Shown here: positions 30,272 to 40,689 of the stretch, piece by piece | Numbering within the stretch: position 1 is the first letter of the stretch | How the letters are laid out: each line of letters starts with the position of its first letter | Assembly (NCBI GenBank): GCA_032718475.1 | Contig: JAUCBJ010005331.1 | Coordinates: 1-41,302, forward strand | Reading direction: 5' to 3' | Origin: Nemertoderma westbladi | Lineage: Eukaryota > Xenacoelomorpha > Nemertodermatida > Nemertodermatidae | DNA length: 41,302 nt | Position numbers and translations under genes: made by a program | The notes under the pieces: generated by a model | Seen by the model: only the letters and a program-made list of their open reading frames with translations | What the model was told of the DNA's origin: nothing | Databases searched by the model: none

Positions 30272-31425
30272 TGTAAAGGCTTTTGCGGAATTAGCCGGTT
30301 ATTTTCCCGGTAAAGTACTCTGTAGTTGGTTTAACAGGCATAAAAAGCCGTGTCCTTACTGTACTGGTGTTTTAGAGGACATAAAAGCCATTTCTTCTGT
30401 ATGTGTACTTTAGCGGACATAATTATCAATTCTATGACGCAATACGCCGGATCCTCTTGAAACAGTGTAGCTACCATGACGACGGCTAACAGCTGATATT
30501 GCCACGTGGAACATCTCTTTGTTCTTTGTTCTCTCTTTGTTCGGTCGACCAATCAGAGCGTTTTTTGACTCTGTGTTGGAGGTTGTATACAGAAACTCAT
30601 GAATTCAGTCAGTATGTGATTTTGTCCACAGCCTACAACACCGGCGTGGAACCTCCGTGTTTCAGTCTTTAGTTCAACATTAGTAGGCTTAATTATAGAA
30701 CGTATATCCGTTATCTCAACCCGTTATCATACTTAACTAACCATTCATACCTTAAACTTTGTACTGCTATTTACTGTCGGTTATTCATTATATTTGTTGA
30801 TGGAATATTATATTTGGAATACTGATAAACAATCAGACACCCCAATCTTCTTGATATACTAAAGGTTAGAGAGACCGGATACATATAACGATTGCGACTT
30901 ACATTAAGTGGTTTGAAGTGAATCTAATGCTATTTTATAGGCCCTACACGTATTGTCTGTTGTTCTCCTTATATGTGACTAAAATTAGTGAAGGTCGGCA
31001 GATTAGTGTGCAGCATTGTGCAGTATTGTGTATGATAGTGATTGATAACGAAGCATCTCCTAATGAATGCGCCATATACGTGAATCTATAGCCATCCCGT
31101 TGTGTCTAGTTTAAGTCATAACTCTGTTTATATATTTAAAGCGCCACGTCCTAAAGGAACTGTTAATATTTCCCGAAAGTGAATAATATTTGTCAGAGAT
31201 TATATATATTACGATCAGTCGAATAATACAGTAGGCCTACCCCGCAATACGGTTAGGCTCCCGAATCCAGTCTCCCGGGTATATCCAGCGGGTGAATGAT
31301 CGCGCATAGACTGGTTTCGGCTAATGTAGTGTATCAAATACTTGTCATAGACTAAAGACTATCTATCATCTAAAAGACATCCAAATTTGGCAGGTTAAAC
31401 TGCTAAAGGTCTGAAAGCGCGAACA
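30272..31425 (+). repeat. Right LTR, 1154 bp
   Basis: Uninterrupted copy, TG...CA. It differs from the left LTR at four positions by eye: one near each of 30515, 30720 and 30777, and one in the second half near 31063. The TATA-like TTTATATATTTAAAG is at about 31127-31141. Target duplication GTTGT follows. Confidence 0.95.
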
Positions 31426-31502
31426 GTTGTCGATAATCGATTACCACATGACGTAGCAAAACACTAATTTTATAGCCAAAAACAATCACCAATTGATGGA
31501 AA

Positions 31503-33152
31503 CTAGTACTAGGATCGGCATGCTGCATTGCAGCTGCATTTTTAAGAATGCTGTGCCGGCTTGTCAACAAAATTGCACCGCCACAACTCCCTATCACCCA
31601 TGACATTTGCTAGATCATCCGCATCTTTAAGGCCAGTGTCCTTTAAGATGCGTCTCAAGAAAGTCATGGGCTGTCCACCATGCTTATTCACTCCATGAGG
31701 CTGCCAAAGTACAAGATTATGCACTGGCTGGTCCTCACGGCGAAAGCAATGTCCTGCAAAGCGGAGGCGATTTTGTTCTAGTGTCAAGCTTGGGGGAACC
31801 AATAAGACACCTCCAATGTTATATAGTGTCTGGTTGGAGATGTGTGCATTGTACTTGACACAATGAACCCGGCGTAGCATTCTTGTGAATGTGCCATCCA
31901 GAGTTTTGATTTGGTGTCCTCAGCAGTTAGAGCCCAGCATGGACTGCCATAGAGGAGTACTGGAACTACTGCTGCTCTAAATAATCGGACCTTAAGTATC
32001 CGATTAATTCTCGGTGACTTCCAAATCCTGGAAAGCCTATTCAAGGCTGCCCATGCCTTTCCCTTACGTATTCGAAGGTCCTCACCTGACTTCCGGATCC
32101 ATGATCCCAGGTAACAGAAGTCGTCCACATGCTCAAGCATACCATCCTTTGAGCTTATGCTCATCCGATAAGAGACTTGCTGAGGACTTCCAAAGTTAAC
32201 TGTCAGAATTTTGGTCTTTCTGGAGATAATAAAAAGACCAACACTAGAAGCAGCATGTTCTAATGAGCTGAGGAGCCGTTGGGCTCCCTCTAATGATTCT
32301 GAGAGTACTCCTAAGTCATCAGCAAAGTCTAGATCAGTTAGGTACTTGGCAGGATTTCCTCGACTTCTGGAGCCAGTAGGTGAAGTTATCATTCATCATC
32401 AATATGATGATCTAAGGACATGCGTAGAACATAGTCAACCACAATAATGAACAAGAATGGTGCAAGTGTGTCTCCTTGGAGGACGCCCCATAACACTTCA
32501 AATGGTTCTGTGTCACCGTCAACAGTAGACACAAATGTTGTCGAACCATCGTATACTGATCTGATTGCTGCAATAATTTCATCAGGAATCCCATATAATG
32601 AAAGTATGCTGAACATACGTGAGCGAGAGACTGAATCAAAGGCCTTGAAGAAGTCGACAAAGATAACAGCCAGATGCCTGTCTTTCTTTTTTGATAATTC
32701 TTCAATTATCCTTCTAAGTGCCAAAATGGGCTCCATGGTCCCACGACCTTTACGGAACCCATTCTGATTTCCACGGAGCAGTCTCTCAATGGGATCCCTG
32801 ATGCGATTTAATAGAATCCTATTGTATAGCTTTGCAGCAATCGAGATCAATGAGATTCCCCGAAAACAACCATAGAGTGTTAGGTTGCCCTTCTTGGGAA
32901 CTGGCACCAACTTATTTGTTTTCATTTCTTGTGGGACTCTTGTTGTTCGGTACATGTCTACTATGATGGGATAGATGAGCTTTAAACACTCAGGTATTTT
33001 AAAGACCTCAGGGGGAACACCATCTACTCCACTGGCACGATTGGTCTTAATGCTCTTTGCAGCAGCATTCACTTCTGCAAAGGAGATATCGCCAATGGGA
33101 ATATCTGGGAGTACAGGCTCAGACACTTTTACTTCTATAAAGTTATAAAGTT
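31503..33152 (-). mobile_element. LINE-C: RTE-like LINE, 5'-truncated, decayed
   Basis: A second copy of the LINE-B family, closely matching it over the RT and C-terminal region. Flanked by the 12-bp duplication AATTGATGGAAA (31491-31502 and 33153-33164), with a TAG-type 3' tail at 31503-31516. The 5' end is truncated in the RT N-terminal region, with a small AAAGTT duplication at the junction. The RT frame is broken near 31900 (extra bases) and 32390 (deletion). Confidence 0.92.
31542..33126 (-). pseudogene. Reverse transcriptase of LINE-C (frameshifted)
   Basis: Three pieces in different frames: 32389-33126 (fingers to motif B, with FVDFFKAFDSVSR and GVLQGDTLAPF), 31784-32392 (DLDFADDLGVL and the thumb region) and 31542-31880 (C-terminal RLRFAGHCFRRED). 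Each matches LINE-B. Breaks are small indels, so decay is recent or due to sequence error. Confidence 0.9.
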
Positions 33153-33160
33153 AATTGATG

Positions 33161-35500
33161 GAAAGGAGCAGGTTAAGGCCGGATTTTCTAACCAAAACAA
33201 TAAACAGTCACTTTACCAAATGAAGGAAAGGAGCAGGTTACAGAGGCTAGCCTTTCTAACCAAAACAATAACCCTGCAAACAATTTAATTTCAAGTAATG
33301 TCAGAAAAACATCATTAATATGTTAGAAATGTTGATAAATGTTATTCCCTTGTTTGATAGAATATTTAGATGTTCAATATATATGTTATTTTAACATTAC
33401 TCTATAATGTCTTTGTCAGACATTAAATAAAAATGATAAACTGTTGATGTTAAAAAAACATAATTTTAATGTGAGAACATAAACTTCAGTTAAAAATGTT
33501 TTATAAGTGTTTAGTTCTAACATTTAAAGAACATGGTTTGTTACATATCAGAACAATGTTATTTTGTCACATAAAATAAACATTTTGCGATAGACGCTGT
33601 CACTTCTATTATCTAATCTGAGATTGATGATTGGCTAATTTTAAAATTCGCGGTAATGGAGGAATTTTCCACATGTAAATGATATACAGTATGGTATGTT
33701 GTACAATACTCATTCTGGCATGCCTGTATTCAATGTTTATTGTGTATATGTATTGTTATACTGCTGTACTGCAAGGCCTATTTCTCTATTACTGTAGTGC
33801 AGTAGTACTGCGTACTGCAGGCCTACTGCACTGTACAGTAAGTAGCTTATACATTACTGCATTAGACCCTCCGGTACCAATTTCAGAATTCAAGTCTGCC
33901 AGGACCAGGAAGTCCCCTTAAACCAGCACTGACAGGTGGAGGATCGACTTATTTGTCTGTACTGATGGTGGATTTCAACAGCCGAGGACTAAAGATTGGA
34001 ATTCTTATTATTGGGAGGTCCCAGTTTGCAGTTGAAGGGGCAGGGCACAGGGACATCATTACTACAAAACTATTTCGATTCGATTTCGATTTAAAAACTT
34101 CACATTGTTAACTGTTATTACAAACTATTTATTGTTTCAGTTTTTAGACTGTACTTTTGTAGGGCCTAGGCCTATTGATTTATTTTTACAGTTAAATAAA
34201 TGAAGCTCACTCAGCTATAATTATAATTAACATTTAATTTTTTAGGATAAAAGGAAGGAGATATTTTTAGGAAGGAGATATCGATTCAAATAAGTAATGA
34301 TTACTCCCCCCAAGAAATAAATCTGCAACCTGTTTTTTTTGTTTACCGGTAGGATATAATAATGTGCCACTGTAGCCAACTGTAACCAGCTCCTTTTAAT
34401 AATTTAACATTGTTGTGAGGTATTATTTATTAAACCCACTATATGCACATTATTTTATATAGACTACAAATCAGATCTATAAATCTAGTGAATAATATTA
34501 ACTCAAAGTATTTTAATTGATGCAATTCATTACGTTGTTGTCACTTATTATTACGTCACAAACATATTATTTTTAAGTCTGTGATTAACTTTAACCGAAA
34601 TATCAAAACCATTTACGTAATGGGCCATACAGCCATATATTTGTTGTTTACTTATTCTGTGATATTTTACTTTGATTTTGCTGTTTATTTAATTATTTGT
34701 TCCTGTCTGGTCATTATATAAAAAATTCAATTCATGATATACGTTTTAATTGTTATTAATTTGCATGCAAACAATTGCATACAACAAAATTGTATTCAAT
34801 CAAACTGTTAGAGATTGTAGCCTGCCACTACCATATCAACATGCGTAGGGAAATTATTAATGAATTATTCAATAAAGGGTTTGGCAATTACAAAGAACGA
34901 TATAAGGAATGGCAATGGAGGGGGATTATTAGTTTGAGCAAGCGAACCAACCATAAAACATGAGAGAAGGGCTTAAATGCACGTAAATTTAATGTTACAT
35001 TTTTAGCAAACAATATTTTTATGTTAAGAAATAACATAAAAGTAACGATCTAAATAAACATTATGCCGTTGTTATTTTAATGTCAATAAAAATGCAATAA
35101 TAATGATAAGGAATAACATAAAAGTAATGATATATGTAACCATCCTGGCTTTGTTATTTTAATGTTATTAAAAACGAAATAATAAAGTTAGTATATAACG
35201 TCATATTTCTTGGCCAATTTACAGTTTTTTTTATCATTAATCTAACAATTTCAAATAATGTTATCTATGTCATTAAATAACATTTTAATAACAGCTTTTT
35301 AACAATACATTGTTTGCAGGGAAACGGTCACTTTACCAAATCAGGGAAAGGAGTAGGTTACAGAGGCGGGATTTTCTAACCAAAACAATAAACAATCACT
35401 TTACCAAATGAAGGAAAGGAGCAGGTTACATAGATGGTCTTTTCTAACCAAAACAATAAACTATGTCATGAACATAACAATAAACTATGTCATGAACATT
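33161..35500 (+). repeat. 65-bp tandem array, split by a TIR element
   Basis: Units share GAAAGGAGCAGGTTA, TTTTCTAACCAAAACAATAA and GTCACTTTACCAAAT, with a 65-bp period. Copies lie at 33161-33271 and again at 35322-35460, ending with a short ACTATGTCATGAACAT duplication. LINE-C is inserted at the left edge of the array and the 33272-35321 element within it. Confidence 0.85.
33272..35321. mobile_element. 2.05-kb non-autonomous TIR element in the 65-bp array
   Basis: CCCTGCAAACAAT (33272-33284) is inverted at 35309-35321. Comparison with intact units shows exact insertion in the sequence AATAAAC, with a two-base overlap at most, so the duplication is short or unclear. Subterminal sequence is rich in repeated GTTATTTTAATGTTA and AATAACATAAAAGTAA motifs. 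No transposase frame is visible. Confidence 0.7.
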
Positions 35501-35927
35501 TGAGGGAATGGGACAGCTTAAAGAGTCAGCATCATTGATTTACATTTCAAATTACATAAATTCAATTAAATTATATTTCAAATAAAATTAATACAATTTC
35601 TCCACCTGTAATTTATTAACACAATTTATTAGCACAAGGTCAGCCGGTAGGCCTACCATTACCGTATTTAAATGGTAGGCTACACAGTAGGCATACAGCA
35701 GTACCGGTGCCGGTACTAAAATACCTGCTTTATACCTACATCTGTACATACAATACAGCAATACTGCAAAATAGTGCTATATATATATATACTAATGCGT
35801 GTACTTATAGCCTAAGAGAACAGCAGTAGAGAAACCGGTAGCATGGAACCTAACCGTAGATTTCTGGAGGACATAAAAAGTAAAACAAAGGACAAAAAAA
35901 GGATTTAAACGGACAAGAAAAATTATT
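35501..35927. other. No gene; AT-rich spacer with CCGGTA motifs
   Basis: Contains short ACCGGT and TAGGCCTAC-type palindromes that recur throughout the window. No coding signal. Confidence 0.4.
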
Positions 35928-36057
35928 GGTGTAATATTATGAGTTTGTTCAGAAGTGGAAAAAATGAGAAAGCGCGTCACCGTATAGCGCTGGTTCAACC
36001 CCCGGTGACGCGCTTTCTCATTTTTTCCACTTCTGAACAAACCCATAATATTACACC
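35928..36057. repeat. Near-perfect 55-bp inverted repeat (hairpin)
   Basis: Arm 35928-35982 is the reverse complement of 36003-36057 with one mismatch. The spacer is 20 bases (35983-36002) and contains TGGTTCAACC, partly like a pol III B box. The GC-rich centre (AAAGCGCGTCACCG) contrasts with AT-rich flanks. It is either a fold-back/MITE remnant or a long-hairpin RNA source. Confidence 0.9.
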
Positions 36058-36365
36058 TTTAATTACAGTTGCAACAGCTCATCTCCAATTTATTTAAGAA
36101 AAATTATTGCGAATCCTAATTTACCGGTAATTTATTTTACATTGTTTTAAGTAAATCGGGCTGTCCAATTACTGTAAATCAGTAAATAATGGACGGCAGG
36201 ATAATACATGTTTAAAATTATATAATAAAATTGACTTGCCTAGGTAACATAAATGGTCTAACTCTGTAGGCCTACAGTAGTTTACAATAAATCACGTGTA
36301 TATGGTATTGATTGATTGATTTTTTTAACACTAAGTAACGTACCAAGTTTACGGCACCATTAATA
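36058..36365. other. No feature seen
   Basis: AT-rich spacer between the long hairpin and the 20-bp minisatellite. Confidence 0.35.
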
Positions 36366-36600
36366 AAAGACACATACAATGTAAAAAAGACACATACAAT
36401 GTAAAAAAGACACATACAATGTACAAATGACACATACAATGTAAAAAAGACACATACAATGTAAAAAAGACACATACAATGTAAAAAAGACACATACAAT
36501 GTAAAAAAGACACATACAATGTAAAAAAGACACATACAATGTAAAAAAGACACATACAATGTAAAAAAGACACATACAAAGTAAAAAAGACACATAAAAT
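36366..36600 (+). repeat. 20-bp minisatellite, about 12 copies
   Basis: Tandem AGACACATACAATGTAAAAA with almost no variation (one unit has GTACAAATG). The long frames it opens on the minus strand are artefacts of repeat periodicity. Confidence 0.95.
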
Positions 36601-37242
36601 TTAAATAAATATACTGTATGACACAGTAAGACAATTACGATATATCAGGTGGTCGCTCAATAGTTATGGTGTGGCATATTTACAAAGACAAACTTTGAAT
36701 AAAATATATACATACAGGAAGGTAATTACATAAGCATCGATATGATTTCAAAGTACAGTACCGGTAGAAGAAAATACAGTATGTCGAAAAAAGTACAGTA
36801 TATTAATAAAAGTATTAAACAGTCGGTGATATAGGCGATTTTGGACTTATTCCAATTTTGGAACTTTGTGCGAGGGTAGATTCCGAAATCGGAATACACT
36901 CCAAAATTTGACTTTTATAAATTAAAAAAAAATATTTTAAAATCCTGCAAGTATATTTCCATCATAAATTCTATCATTTTTCAATAAATATATGTTTTTT
37001 GTGCCAAATTCAATATTCCTACCATGCCTTTGCAGAAATGTATTCATACATTCCAAAATTGGACTTTGTTTGCAGAGATGCTATGGAGGATGACTGCTGT
37101 AACCTGTAACACTAGTAACAAGGTACAGGGGTCCGACCATAAGGCTATATGGGCACGACTAGAGCTGTACCCTGTGCAGCTGTACAGCACAGTTTTACGC
37201 TAGAAGCACAGCTGCAGCTAGACCCTAGACCAAGCAGCAGCT
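36601..37242. other. No gene; AT-rich spacer
   Basis: Includes scattered inverted CCAATTTTGG/CCAAAATTGG copies (about 36854 and 37056), possibly remains of a small TIR element. Otherwise nothing recognised. Confidence 0.35.
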
Positions 37243-37296
37243 TGGTCTATTGGTGACATTCCTGGGCTTCCAATTAGGAAGCCCAGTTTCGATCCC
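37243..37296 (+). repeat. tRNA-like (possible SINE head) segment
   Basis: TGGTCTATTGGTG (37243-37255) resembles a pol III A box and GTTTCGATCCC (37286-37296) a B box, at tRNA-like spacing. Between them CTGGGCTTCC/GGAAGCCCAG forms a perfect 10-pair stem with a five-base loop, which is longer than a tRNA anticodon arm. It is therefore not a functional tRNA. A tRNA-derived SINE or pseudogene is likely. Confidence 0.4.
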
Positions 37297-37539
37297 AAGA
37301 TGGTCCTTGTGAGTGGTCGATAAATGGGAACCAAGGCAACTTTGGAAAACATAATGGAAGAGGTTTACTATAGAATATCATCCATGGTGCGGTGCGATGG
37401 TGGTGAACAGGCATTCCTTGGCTTAATGAGCCTAAAAAGATTATCCCATTCAATCAGCCTCAGAGCCAATATCATGAATTGGGGTGTTAGCTATGATGGA
37501 AAATAAATAGACCTCTTAATCGTTTCAATATATTGTTTT
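37297..37539. other. No supported gene
   Basis: A 60-codon frame at 37324-37506 lacks any support. It probably belongs to the sequence downstream of the SINE-like head. Confidence 0.3.
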
Positions 37540-39180
37540 AGTGTCTCATGTGCTGCGCGAAGGCCTTTGAACCGTTTCAACAGATTGTTTTAGTATCTCA
37601 CATACTGCGCGAACGCGAAGGTATCTTAAACGTTTCAACAGTTTGTTACACAATGTTGGAGTCTTGGAGTACGCCACGTGCTGCGCGAAGGTCTCTTAAA
37701 CGTTTCAACAGCTTGTTACACAATGTTACAGTGCGCCACGTGCTGCGCGAAGGTCTCTCAAACGTTTCAATAGATTGTTACACAATGTTACAGTAAGCCA
37801 CGTGCTGCGCGAAGGTCTCTTAAGCATTTGAACAGCTTGTTACACAATGTTACAGTGCGCCACGTACTGCGCGAAGGTCTCTCAAACGTTTCAACAGATT
37901 GTGACACAATGTTACAGTAAGCCACGTGCTGCGCGAAGGTCTCTTAAACATTTGAACAGCTTGTTACACAATGTTACAGTGCGCCACGTGCTGCGCGAAG
38001 GTCTCTCAAACGTTTCAACAGATTGTTGCACAATGTTACAGTAAGCCACGTGCTGCGCGAAGGTCTCTTAAGCATTTGAACAGCTTGTTACACAATGTTA
38101 CAGTGCGCCACGTGCTGCGCGAAGGTCTCTCAAACGTTTCAACAGATTGTTACACAATGTTACAGTAAGCCACGTGCTGCGCGAAGGTCTCTTAAACATT
38201 TGAACAGCTTGTTACACAATGTTACAGTGCGCCACGTGCTGCGCGAAGGTCTCTCAAACGTTTCAACAGATTGTTGCACAATGTTACAGTAAGCCACGTG
38301 CTGCGCGAAGGTCTCTTAAAAATTTGAACAGCTTGTTACACAATGTTACAGTGCGCCATGTGCTGCGCGAAGGTCTCTCAAACGTTTCAACAGATTGTTA
38401 CACAATGTTACAGTAAGCCACGTGCTGCGCGAAGATCTGTTAAACATTTGAACAGCTTGTTACACAATGTTACAGTGCGCCACGTGCTGCGCGAAGGTCT
38501 CTTAAACGTTTCAACAGCTTGTTACACACTGTTACAGTTCGCCACATGCTGCGCAAAGGTCTCAAACGTTTCAACAGATTGTTTCAGTACCCCATGTGCT
38601 GCACGTAGGTCTATTAAACGTTTCAACAGCTTGTTAACAATGTTACAGTACGCCACGTGCTGCGCGAAGGACTCTTAAACGTTTCAACAGCTTGTTACAC
38701 AATGTTGGAGTACGCCACGTGCTGCGCGAAGGTCTCTTAAACGTTTCAACAGCTTGTTACAATGTTACAGCAAGCCACGTGCCCCGTGAAGGTCTCTTAA
38801 ACGTTTCAACAGTTTGTTACACAATGTTGGAGTACGCCACGTGCTGCGCGAAGGTCTCTTAAACGTTTCAACAGCTTGTTACACAATGTTACAGTTCTCC
38901 ACATGCTGCGCGAAGGTCTCAAACGTTTTAACAGATTGTTTCAGTATTTCACATACTTCGCGAAGGTCTCTCAAACGTTTCATCAGATTGTTATACAATG
39001 TTACAGTATCGCATGTGCTGCACGAAGGTCTCTTAAACGTTTCAACAGATTGTTACAGTGCCCCACATGCTGCACGAAGGTCTCTTAAACGTTTCAATGG
39101 ATTGTTTCAGTATCTCACATACTGCGTGAAGGACATGGAAGGTATCTTAATCATTTCAACAGATTGTTACAGTTCTAGTT
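37540..39180 (+). repeat. 62-bp satellite with 124-bp higher-order unit
   Basis: Monomers share CACGTGCTGCGCGAAGGTCT, AAACGTTTCAACAG and TTGTTACACAATGTTACAG. In the centre (about 37740-38500) they alternate as a dimer: one monomer ends CAGTGCGC, the next CAGTAAGC, with CATTTGAAC replacing CGTTTCAAC in one of the two. Repeat spacing is exactly 124 bp. Edges are more diverged and irregular (shorter units, CATGTGCTGCAC variants). The period is not a multiple of three and the frames it opens are not genes. Confidence 0.95.
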
Positions 39181-39945
39181 TTTAAAATCTATTTACGTAT
39201 GTACGTACATTGACAAAGTGAAACAAAATAGAGTAAATAAGATAAATTTCATTCAGAAAGACAACTGTGGACTTAAAGTGCTAAGTGCTGCTATGTGCTG
39301 TTCAATAGAAACAATACGCTACCCATTCTGCCATTTTACTGCAGTGTACTGTACCTACAGCGTAAGCGTATAGCCTCATGGGGTGCCTGCCTCGTTTCCA
39401 TGAGGGTCCAAAAATTAGTTTCTATCGACATCGTTATACTAGTGATTAATAGTTTAAAACGATCGAGTTTAAAAGGTTAGGTTGATACGTATTGTGGTAA
39501 TTAGTTTAAAACGAATTATCAGTATATTAGTTAAAAGATAATTATCAGATAAAAACCAGAAAAGGGCAAAGTGAAAGTATTTAAAAATTTGCAAAGATTG
39601 AGTTGACATCATTATAACAAAGATTAATACTGTAGTTTAAAACGATTTCCAAGTTGTTATTTAGGATAGGCCTACTACAATTGATTAATATATATATATT
39701 ATACATATGGTATTTCGCATTTACTTGAAATAAAATTAACTTTACAGTTTAAAATATATCAGTTACCCTACGTAGCTACAGTTTAAAAGTAGTATCACAT
39801 ACATACAATGAAATTTATTTAACAAGGTACAATAAAATTTATTTAACAAGGTACAATAAAATACGAACACATAGTTTAAAACTTATCACATATGTACAGT
39901 AAAATTAACTCGGAGTCTCAGTATAATTTTATACAATAAAGCAAG
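39181..39945. other. AT-rich spacer with GTTTAAAAC copies and a conserved hairpin segment
   Basis: GTTTAAAA recurs about seven times between 39450 and 39870. AATTTATTTAACAAGGTACAA is tandemly duplicated near 39815-39860. A hairpin segment at 39371-39410 has a second copy at 40181-40220. No coding signal. Confidence 0.5.
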
Positions 39946-40220
39946 GTATACAAAATAAAACAACGTAGACAAAATAAAACAAGGTAGACATCAATAAATC
40001 AAGGTAGACAAAAATAAAACAAGGTAGACAAAATAAAACAAGGTAGACATCAATAAAACAAGGTAGACAAAAATAAAACAAGGTAGACAAAATAAAACGA
40101 GGTAGACAAAAATAAAACAAGTAGAACCTTAAAATAAAAAACAAGTAGAAAATGTGCAATATTAGATTAAAATGGAGGGATAGTCTTATGAGGTTTCACC
40201 TCGTTTCCATAAGGGTCCCT
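39371..40220 (+). repeat. Two copies of a 40-bp hairpin segment (39371-39410 and 40181-40220)
   Basis: Both contain CCTCGTTTCCAT(G/A)AGGGTCC. In the first copy CCTCATGG pairs with CCATGAGG. In the second CTTATG pairs with CATAAG. The C-to-T and G-to-A changes are compensatory. Confidence 0.55.
39950..40150 (+). repeat. 20-bp minisatellite, about ten copies
   Basis: Tandem AAGGTAGACAAAAATAAAAC with 19- and 20-bp variants and occasional ACATCAATAAA replacements. Not coding. Confidence 0.9.
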
Positions 40221-40680
40221 GTACTCTATGCGGCAGACAATATTATTTGCACCAAAATTGTAATGAAAATGGAATGGCGCCAATGAAATGCTAAAAGTAA
40301 CTGAAAAATAAAATAAAAAATAGCAATAAATGCAATAATAAAAACACTGTAATATATAAAATATAGCCTATAAAATAAATAATTATGAAGTTCAATAAAA
40401 TACAATGTTTGTTATCTTAATTAATAATCATAATAAATGTATTCATTTGCATTTTCGCTTAGCAGCTGCTGTAGGTAGTACATAGTATTGAGTGTATTCG
40501 GTACTAGTGTGTTTCTGGCACACCCCCCACCAAATCTTTAATACTACAGTAGCTAGTTTAGGCTACATTTTTTAAAAATGTACCTAAAATAATTAGCTAT
40601 CAATTAAGAAAAATATTAGCGTTCTCAGAACACAGTTTTGTTATGATTAGGCCTACCGGTGATTTATATTAATTATTTTT
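40221..40680. other. AT-rich spacer with a degenerate element end
   Basis: ACTAGTGTGTTTCTGGCACA at about 40503-40522 followed by CCCCCC and AGCTAGTTT resembles the left terminus of the 3524-4377 element, so this is probably a decayed copy or solo end. Nothing else was recognised. Confidence 0.45.
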
Positions 40681-40689
40681 ATTTATATG

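Larger units (their letters stand above)
12562..31425 (+). mobile_element. BEL/Pao-like LTR retrotransposon with nested LINEs and extra 3' ORFs
   Basis: Identical-length LTRs (1154 bp once LINE-A is removed) begin TGTAAAGG and end AACA. They are flanked by GTTGT at 12557-12561 and 31426-31430. GGGAGAGG abuts the right LTR as a polypurine tract. Internal order: long leader, Gag with a DUF1759-like domain, zinc knuckles, aspartic protease, [no RT or RNase H], integrase with DUF5641-like tail, a 1.6-kb non-coding stretch, then three extra ORFs. LTR copies differ at only four sites, so insertion is recent. LINE-A in one LTR must postdate integration. The deleted polymerase makes this copy non-autonomous. 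Family assignment rests on Gag, integrase and 5-bp duplication, all normal for BEL/Pao. Confidence 0.9.

Noticed and set aside
36272-36634. Cysteine-rich hydrophobic minus-strand frames
   Set aside because: Translation of the 20-bp minisatellite in all three frames; periodic artefact.
37243-37296. Functional tRNA gene
   Set aside because: The central stem is 10 pairs with a 5-base loop and no acceptor stem could be built from the flanks.
37540-39180. CRISPR-like array or tandem small genes in the 62-bp repeats
   Set aside because: No unique spacers, eukaryotic context, period not a multiple of three; plain satellite DNA.
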